In this document: piece by piece, positions 57,939-64,000 of the stretch
Position numbering within the stretch: position 1 is the stretch's first letter
Layout of the letters: each line of letters begins with the position of its first letter
Assembly: GCF_049316285.1 (NCBI RefSeq)
Contig: NZ_JBMOXA010000027.1
Location: 1-64,000 of the forward strand
DNA: 64,000 nucleotides
Reading direction: 5' to 3'
Origin: Rhodoferax_B sp049316285
GTDB taxonomy: Bacteria > Pseudomonadota > Gammaproteobacteria > Burkholderiales > Burkholderiaceae_C
Made by a program: the position numbers and the translations under genes
The notes under the pieces: model-generated
What the model was told of the DNA's origin: nothing
Databases searched by the model: none
What the model saw: only the letters and a program-made list of their open reading frames with translations

Positions 57939-60900
57939 GGTGTCGCCTCTATGGTGACCCCGTGCTCTGCTGCGGCCGCCTGCAGGGTCTCCAGCGCGGC
58001 GTCGAAGTCGTAGTCGTTGATGGCGCTTTCGATTTCGGTCACGGCGGCTTCACCCAGCAGATGGTGCAGGCCGGCACGGTGTTGGGCCAGATGGTCTGCG
58101 GTTTCGCCTTCGCTGGCCGCCAGCAGCCGGGCCAGTTGGGCGGCTGCGGCCTGTGCCTTGGCGACCTCGTGTATCGAGGCCGGGGCCGCTGCGGTCACGG
58201 CTGGCGGCGCGGCATCGGCCAGCAACGGTTGCAAGGCCGCCACAACCCGTGCCAGCCCAACATCGAAGCTTTGCCGTTCGGCCGCGCCGTCCCGACCACT
58301 GTGCAACGCCTGTTCGAGGTCCGCGGCCGCCTGCTGCAGGGCCACAAGCCCGATGTTGCCGGCCACGCCGCGCACGGTATGCGCGGTACGCTCGGCCGTG
58401 GTGAGGTCGCCGGCCGCCAGGGCCGCGGCGATGCGTTCGCCGGCGTCGGCCTGCCGCTCGGCGAACTGGCGCAGCAACTGCAGGTACAGCTTGCGATTGC
58501 CGGCGACGCGTTGCAACCCCAGTGTGGCATCCAGGCCCGGCATGTCGGGAAGGGAAAGCTCGGGCGGCGCATCCGCCACGGCTTGCGCCGGGGCCGGAGA
58601 AGCTTGCGCAGGCGCCGCGTTTTCAGGGCGGGCACGCACCCAGCGCGCCAGGGTTTGGAACATGGCCGGCGGATCGATGGGTTTGGTGATGTGGTCGACC
58701 ATGCCTGCGGCCAGGCAACGTTCACGTTCTTCGACCATCGCATGGGCCGTCATGGCGATGATGGGAATCGCGTCGTGGCGCTGGTCTGCGCGGATCAAAC
58801 GGGTGGCGGCCATGCCGTCCATCACGGGCATCTGCAGGTCCATCAGCACCGCGTCGTAAGTCTTTCCGGCATCGAGCATGTCGACCGCTTCGCGGCCGTT
58901 CGCGGCAATCTCCACCACCGCACCAACACCCTGCAGCAGCTCCACCGCGATCTGCTGGTTGATCTCGTTGTCTTCGGCCAGCAGCAGCCGCACCCCCTGC
59001 AGTTGCTGGGTATCAAGCTCGGCCGCCTCGGCCCCCGCCGTGGCGCGGAAATCGGGCGCGAGCATGCCAACCAGCGTGTCCACCAGCATGGACTGGTTCA
59101 CTGGCTTGACGATGAAGGCGTTGATGCCGGCCTTTTCCGCCATGCTCCGGATGTCGTCGCGCCCGTAGGCCGTGGCCATCACGATATGCGGCGGCCTGGC
59201 AGCGCCCTGCGTGATGCGGCGGATGTGCTGCACGGTCTCTATGCCGTCCATGCCCGGCATCATCCAGTCCACCAGCATCAGGCCGAAGGGCTGCTCCACG
59301 CTGGCCTGCTGCACCGCCGCGATGGCGAGTGCGCCGGATTCCACGGCGCTGACGTCGAAGCCCAGCTCGGCCAGTTGCGCCGCGAAGATCTCGCGTGCCG
59401 ATGCGTTGTCGTCCACCACCAGCGCGCGCATGCCCTGGAACGGCCCTAACACCTCGCGGTGGGCCTCGGCCAAGGCCTCGCCTATGCCGAAACGCAGGCT
59501 GAAATGGAACAGGCTGCCTTCGCCTGGCGCTGAATCGACCGCAATGCTGCCGCCCATCAGCTCCACCAGCCGCTTGCTGATGGTCAGACCGAGGCCGGTA
59601 CCACCATATTTGCGCGTAGTCGAGCCATCGGCCTGGGAGAAGGCCTGGAACAAGCGCGCGGTCTGCTCGGCCGTCATGCCTATGCCGCTGTCCTTGACAC
59701 CTACGTGTAATGTCACCGTATCGGCAGCGCGCTCCACCTCGCGCACTGCAACCAGAATCTGGCCGTGCTCGGTGAACTTGACGGCGTTGCTGACCAGGTT
59801 GGTGATGATCTGGCCCAGCCGCAAGGGATCACCAAGCAGCGATTGCGGCACTTCCGGTGCCGTGTCGAACAGCAGTTCCAGGCCTTTGTCGGCGGATTTC
59901 TGCGCCAGCAGCGACGACACGTTGGCGAGCACTTCGTCGAGCCGGAACGGCACGGATTCGATGTCCAGCTTGCCGGCCTCGACCTTGGAGAAGTCCAGGA
60001 TGTCGTTGATGATGCCCAGAAGTGCGGTGCCGGCGTTGTGCACGTTGGCCACATAACTGCGCTGGCGTTTGTTCAGATCGGTCTTCAGCGCCAGGTAGGA
60101 CATGCCTATGATGGCGTTCATCGGCGTGCGGATCTCATGGCTCATATTGGCCAGGAACATGGACTTGGCCTGCGCCGAATCCTCGGCCAGACGCTTGGCT
60201 TCACGCAGCGCCTCGGCGGCTTCGCTCTCCATGGTCACGTCTTCCATGAACCAGACGCTGCCCTGGGTCGAATTGCGGTCGATGTAGCTGGCCGACATGC
60301 GGCACCAGAAAGAGCCGCCATCCTTGCGCACCAGCAACCTGTCGTTGCGGTGGTCGCGGCCCTGGCCTATGCGTGCGTTGGCGGCATGGCGGAAGTTCTC
60401 GTAATCTTCGTCGCTGGCATACCAGAGCCGGGTCGGCTGGCCCTGCAGATCACCGGCATCGTAGCCAAACATCTCTTCAAGCTTGCGGTTGCAGCGCAGG
60501 ATGATGCCGTCCTGCAATACCGCAATGCCCACGCCCGCGGTCTCGAAGATCGCCACCTGCTCCTTGTGCGCCAGGCGCAGCGCGTCTTCGGCGGCCTTCA
60601 GCGGGTCGATGTCGACCAGCACCCCCACCAGGCCGCCGGGCGTGCCGTCGGGCTTGCGGAAACCGCTGACCGAAGACAACACATGGTGCATACGGCCGTC
60701 GGCGAACAGCAACTGCAGTTCCTGCTGCATGTGTGATCCCTGGGCCAGCACCTGCTCATGTTCGGCCTGCAGCGTGGTGCGCCGCTCCGGCGAAAGAAAC
60801 TCCAACTCGTCGCTGCGCCGCCCCATCAACTGTGCGCGTGGCACGCCGAAATATTCTTCGTAGGCCTGGTTGCAACCCAGGAAACGGGTGTCGGGGCCCT

Positions 60901-62047
60901 TGTAGAACACCGCGTTCGGGATGCGGTCTATCATGGTCTGCAAGAACACCGTCATTTCGTCCACCTGCCGGCGCGTTTCCTTGGCCTCGGTGATGTCGAT
61001 GATGGTGAACTGGATCAACACCCCGCCGCGGTAGCGAAACGGCGTGCTGTGCACCTCGGCTATCCATTCCGTGCCGTCGGGCCGGCGGTGGCGCCATTCG
61101 AAGTTGGGCATCTCGTTGCCGCGGCTGGCGAGTCTGCGCCGGCCGGCCGCCAGACGTTCCACCGAGCTGAAGCCATCGTCCTGGTACTCTGCCGACACCG
61201 CCAGCACATTGCGCCCCAGCAGGTCTTCGCGCCGCTCCAGGCCATACAGCTTGCGTGCCGCGTTGTTGCAGTCGGTATAGCAGTCCTTGACCGGGTCATA
61301 GATGGAGATCGCGATATGCGATTCCTGCAGCATGCGGCTGTAAGTTTCGTTGTCCTGCCGGGCTTCCTGCGCACGGCGCGTATCCGATTCGTCATCAATG
61401 ATCCAGATGCGGCCCTGCTGATAGCCATCCACATCGATGGCGCGGATACGCGCATAAGCCTGGAAGCGGCTGTTGTCCTGGCGCCGCGCATTCCACTCGC
61501 CGCTGAAGGCCATATTGGCGGCAAAAGCCCGGCCAACCTCGGCGTCGAAGCGTTGCAGCTCGAATTCGTCCGCATAAAGGTCCAGTATGGGCTGGCCGAC
61601 CAGGGCTTCGGTGTCGGCGAAGCCGAACATCTCGGCGAAACGCGGGTTGGCGCGCAGCAGCTTGCCGTCGGCGGTGTAGGCGATGCCGGTGTGCAGGTTC
61701 TGCAGCAGCATCGCCTGTTCCTCGGCGGCAGCCAGCCGGCGCTGTGCGCAAAGGTCGACAACCGCCACGCTGAACACGCTGTCGGTGCCCGTGTTCAGCG
61801 CCAGACACTGCAACCGGCCGACGAAGGTCGACCCATCCCGGCGCAGCAGCCGCGCCTCATGGTCCGCCACCTCGCCGGATTGGTCCAGCCGGTCCACGAA
61901 GCCTTGCAGGCCCTGCCCGGCGTCGGCATACAGCGCCGCGTCCAGCGGCGAAGGTGTGTCGTCCTGCGAGTAGCCGAACAGCTCGGACCAGCCCGCACTG
62001 ACCCGCTGGATGCGGCCTGCGCGGTCGAACACCATCAGCGCCGGCAT
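57935..62047 (-). CDS. Soluble hybrid sensor histidine kinase with five PAS, two receivers and HPt
   Basis: A 1370-residue signalling protein without membrane segments. Five PAS domains lie in about residues 1-600 (for example IQRVSAGWSELFGYSQ, HTGIAYTADGKLLRANPRF, HIAISIYDPVKDCYTDCN, IPNAVFYKGPDTRFLGCN and GVGIAVLQDGIILRCN). Next are HisKA (H637 in MSHEIRTPMNAIIG) and HATPase (NLVSNAVKFTEHG, GTGLGLTISKRLVELMGG). Receiver 1 carries D927, receiver 2 D1070, and the HPt domain H1223 in AHTVRGVAGNIG. This is a full phosphorelay with no DNA-binding output. ATG 62047 is chosen because TGGAGG lies 6 bases before it and PAS 1 follows. Its stop overlaps the giant gene start (ATGA). Confidence 0.93.
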   Translation of the reverse strand: MPALMVFDRAGRIQRVSAGWSELFGYSQDDTPSPLDAALYADAGQGLQGFVDRLDQSGEVADHEARLLRRDGSTFVGRLQCLALNTGTDSVFSVAVVDLCAQRRLAAAEEQAMLLQNLHTGIAYTADGKLLRANPRFAEMFGFADTEALVGQPILDLYADEFELQRFDAEVGRAFAANMAFSGEWNARRQDNSRFQAYARIRAIDVDGYQQGRIWIIDDESDTRRAQEARQDNETYSRMLQESHIAISIYDPVKDCYTDCNNAARKLYGLERREDLLGRNVLAVSAEYQDDGFSSVERLAAGRRRLASRGNEMPNFEWRHRRPDGTEWIAEVHSTPFRYRGGVLIQFTIIDITEAKETRRQVDEMTVFLQTMIDRIPNAVFYKGPDTRFLGCNQAYEEYFGVPRAQLMGRRSDELEFLSPERRTTLQAEHEQVLAQGSHMQQELQLLFADGRMHHVLSSVSGFRKPDGTPGGLVGVLVDIDPLKAAEDALRLAHKEQVAIFETAGVGIAVLQDGIILRCNRKLEEMFGYDAGDLQGQPTRLWYASDEDYENFRHAANARIGQGRDHRNDRLLVRKDGGSFWCRMSASYIDRNSTQGSVWFMEDVTMESEAAEALREAKRLAEDSAQAKSMFLANMSHEIRTPMNAIIGMSYLALKTDLNKRQRSYVANVHNAGTALLGIINDILDFSKVEAGKLDIESVPFRLDEVLANVSSLLAQKSADKGLELLFDTAPEVPQSLLGDPLRLGQIITNLVSNAVKFTEHGQILVAVREVERAADTVTLHVGVKDSGIGMTAEQTARLFQAFSQADGSTTRKYGGTGLGLTISKRLVELMGGSIAVDSAPGEGSLFHFSLRFGIGEALAEAHREVLGPFQGMRALVVDDNASAREIFAAQLAELGFDVSAVESGALAIAAVQQASVEQPFGLMLVDWMMPGMDGIETVQHIRRITQGAARPPHIVMATAYGRDDIRSMAEKAGINAFIVKPVNQSMLVDTLVGMLAPDFRATAGAEAAELDTQQLQGVRLLLAEDNEINQQIAVELLQGVGAVVEIAANGREAVDMLDAGKTYDAVLMDLQMPVMDGMAATRLIRADQRHDAIPIIAMTAHAMVEERERCLAAGMVDHITKPIDPPAMFQTLARWVRARPENAAPAQASPAPAQAVADAPPELSLPDMPGLDATLGLQRVAGNRKLYLQLLRQFAERQADAGERIAAALAAGDLTTAERTAHTVRGVAGNIGLVALQQAAADLEQALHSGRDGAAERQSFDVGLARVVAALQPLLADAAPPAVTAAAPASIHEVAKAQAAAAQLARLLAASEGETADHLAQHRAGLHHLLGEAAVTEIESAINDYDFDAALETLQAAAAEHGVTIEATP

Positions 62048-62126
62048 GTGGCCTCCAGATGGCAGGGTGGCGTGGCGCGGCGGTGGCGCTGGCGGAGTGC
62101 AGCTGCTGCGTTCATGCGGGCTCCGG

Positions 62127-63077
62127 TCAGCGTGCCGCGGTTGCGCTGGATAACTCTGCGGGTGGGGCGTCGGCGCGCGCAGGCTGATCAATCTTGCAGC
62201 GCAGGCCGGCCGGCAGCGCGCTATCGGCATTCGGCATTTCCAGCCGCATACGGAAGGTATTGCTGGCCGGGTCCAAGACCTTGTCGATCTGCGCGACGCG
62301 CGCAATACGCGGTGTGGCACCGGGCAGCTCAGGTTGCACCATGAGTTGCTGGCCTATGCGCAAGTTGCCGAACAGGCTCACCGGCACCACAACCTCGACG
62401 CGCAGATTGGTGATCATTGCCAACTTGAGGAGTGGTTTGTCTTCGAAGCGTTCACCAGGGTTGGCATAACGTTCGATCACCACGCCGTCGAACGGGCTGC
62501 GCAGAATGCGCTGTGAGGCCTGGGCGTCGGACATGGCCACCTCCTGCTTCAGCGTGCGCAGGCTTTCGCGGGCCTGCGCCACTTTCTCGCGCGCCACGCG
62601 CAACTCGGCATCGGCCTGTTCCACCGCCTGTTCTGAGATGAAGTTCTCGGCCTTCAGCCTGTGCGAGCGGTCCAGCCGCTGCTGGGCCAGGTCCTGCGCC
62701 GCCAGCGCGCCGCGCAACTCGGCCTCGCTCTGCGCACGCGAGCGCGCGACTTCGTTGCTGGCGCGCTCGACCTCGGCACGCAGCCGTATCAGCACCTGGC
62801 CCTTGCGCACCATGTCACCGCGTTCGACCTCGATAGCGTCGACGACGCCAATCACGGCGCTGCCGATGTCAGCGACACGTTCGGGCAGGATCAGGCAGGC
62901 CAGCGGCGCCACTGAAGCGGGCGGCACACGGGCCAGCGTGTTGGCCGGCTGTGCAAATACCGCCGAGGCGCCCATGGCCAGGCCCATCGCGGCACGCAAG
63001 GCCAGGCAGGTGAGGGCCGCCACACCGGGCCGCTGTCTAGAGGTGGCGGGGATGAAGTGGTTGTTATTTTTTGTCAT
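62127..63077 (-). CDS. HlyD-type periplasmic adaptor (membrane fusion protein)
   Basis: A 316-residue adaptor. N-terminal signal or anchor segment about residues 18-42 (CLALRAAMGLAMGASAVFAQ). A lipoyl/biotinyl half-motif follows (GVVDAIEVERGDMVRKGQVL), then a coiled-coil hairpin (about 100-180, Arg/Glu/Ala-rich), the second lipoyl half (LRSPFDGVVIERYANPGE), and a beta-barrel domain (MITNLRVEVVVPVSLFGNLR). These proteins bridge an inner-membrane transporter and an outer-membrane channel. No RND or ABC pump gene is next to it; the neighbour is a SecA-like ATPase. Its ATG overlaps the SecA-like stop by 4 nt. Confidence 0.9.
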   Translation of the reverse strand: MTKNNNHFIPATSRQRPGVAALTCLALRAAMGLAMGASAVFAQPANTLARVPPASVAPLACLILPERVADIGSAVIGVVDAIEVERGDMVRKGQVLIRLRAEVERASNEVARSRAQSEAELRGALAAQDLAQQRLDRSHRLKAENFISEQAVEQADAELRVAREKVAQARESLRTLKQEVAMSDAQASQRILRSPFDGVVIERYANPGERFEDKPLLKLAMITNLRVEVVVPVSLFGNLRIGQQLMVQPELPGATPRIARVAQIDKVLDPASNTFRMRLEMPNADSALPAGLRCKIDQPARADAPPAELSSATAAR

Positions 63078-64000
63078 TCGGTCGATCCGCTGAAGGACAG
63101 GCTGTCGTCTAGGGCTAGGTCGTTTCGGAAAAGTTGCCGGCGTTGCCGCGCCTGGCGGACTTCCGTCAGGTCCTGGCTGGTGCGCCGCCAGAGGGTTTGC
63201 AGCCAGGATGGCAGCGGAATCCGGCCATCAGAGAGGGCCACTCCGGTGCACCAACTGCGCCAGATGCCTGCCATGCGGCTGGCGCCGGGCTCGGCGGACT
63301 TGAGGGCCAGCCAGATCTCGCCGCTGCCGGCTTCGCCCTGGCGCGCCGCACGGCCCAGCAACTGCCGGTCGTGGCGCTTGGAGGCATTGCGCTGGCAGCT
63401 CAGCACATGCAGGCCACCGGCGGCCAGGGCTTCTGCATCGACATGGATGTCGGTGCCGCGCCCGGCCATATTGGTGGTCACCGTGACCTGGCTGCGCTGG
63501 CCGGCGCGCGCCACGATGCGCGCCTCTTCGGCGTCGAAGCGCGCGTTCAGCACTTCGTGCACCACACCGGCCTGCCGCAGGGCCTGGGCCATGGCTTGCG
63601 AGGCCTCAACGGAGTCGCAGCCTATCAACACCGGCCGGCCGGCGGCGATCAGTTTGCGGGTCTGCGCCACGGCCGCATCGCGCCGTGCTGCTTCATCGGC
63701 ATACAGGCGTGACGGCCAGGCCAGGCGCTGGCTAGGCAGCCGTGGCGGCACCTACACCATATTGCAGCCGTAAAGCGTACGCAGCTCGGCCCGCGCTTCG
63801 CGCAAGGTGCCACTCATGCCGCCCAGCCGGTGGTATCGCCGGAAGAAACGCTGGAAGGTGATCTGCGCCATCGTTTCGGTATCGGCGGGCAGTTGGCAGC
63901 CTTCCTTGATGGAAACCAAGGCATGCAGGCCACGCGACCATTTGCGGCCCTCGGCAATACGTCCGCTCACGGCGTCGACGATGGCCACCTCTTCTCCGGA
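63074..64000 (-). pseudogene. SecA-like translocation ATPase, interrupted by an in-frame amber codon (5' end beyond window)
   Basis: Reading leftward from the window edge, the frame shows SecA features: VAIVDAVSGRIAEGRKWSRG then LHALVSIKEG, and ITFQRFFRRYHRLGGMSGT. At 63754-63752 it meets TAG right after LYGCNMV. The same frame then continues VPPRLPSQRLAWPSRLYAD with TVTTNMAGRGTDIHVDAEAL, and RNASKRHDRQLLGRAARQGE, the SecA helicase motifs. A tyrosine codon probably became TAG. GTG directly follows TAG, so the 225-residue C-terminal part (63074-63751) might be restarted. It lacks the C-terminal zinc tail of housekeeping SecA, so it is a specialised SecA-like protein. A sequencing error or suppression is possible. 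Confidence 0.8.

Overview
The window is a piece of a betaproteobacterial chromosome, most likely Burkholderiales, family Comamonadaceae. This rests on the gene order and protein character of the tufB-tRNA-Trp-secE-nusG-rplKAJL-rpoBC block, the rsmB / DUF4390 / NtrY-NtrX block after it, the Bug-type receptor and the TRAP transporter. No rRNA or species-diagnostic marker is present, so this is inference.

Layout. (1) 1-12583, + strand: 3' end of EF-Tu, tRNA-Trp, secE, nusG, rplK, rplA, rplJ, rplL, rpoB, rpoC, closed by a strong terminator. (2) 12618-18412, + strand: a divergent LemA-like protein, RsmB, a DUF4390 exported protein, an NtrY-like sensor kinase, an NtrX-like regulator without the AAA+ domain, and tRNA-Phe. 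(3) 18366-25509: an integrative element of about 7.1 kb in tRNA-Phe, bounded by 47-bp direct repeats of the tRNA 3' end. It carries a tyrosine integrase, a DUF4224 protein, a GpA/HUH replication endonuclease, an XRE/ImmA pair, two further XRE regulators and several small ORFs. No capsid, packaging or conjugation gene is visible, so it looks like a phage-satellite or plasmid-like integrative element.

(4) 25636-34944, - strand: one long acid-sugar operon. In transcription order it encodes a D-apionate oxidoisomerase-like enzyme, a DctP-DctQ-DctM TRAP transporter, a RuBisCO-like protein, a DUF1537 acid-sugar kinase, a GntR/FCD regulator, an isopropylmalate/tartrate dehydrogenase-like enzyme and a beta-hydroxyacid dehydrogenase. 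Uptake, oxidoisomerisation, phosphorylation and RuBisCO-like cleavage together predict D-apionate (or a close branched acid sugar) catabolism. (5) 35600-38199: a Bug receptor and an OHCU decarboxylase (UraD) facing a divergent LysR regulator.

(6) 38278-64000, - strand: a tightly packed operon of SecA-like ATPase (broken by an in-frame amber codon and cut by the window end), HlyD-type periplasmic adaptor, a soluble hybrid histidine kinase with five PAS domains, a 6037-residue LEPR-XLL/DUF4347 giant repeat protein, and a membrane GGDEF diguanylate cyclase. Three of the four junctions are 4-nt ATGA overlaps. It looks like a dedicated export, sensing and c-di-GMP locus for a giant envelope protein, and is the most novel part of the window.
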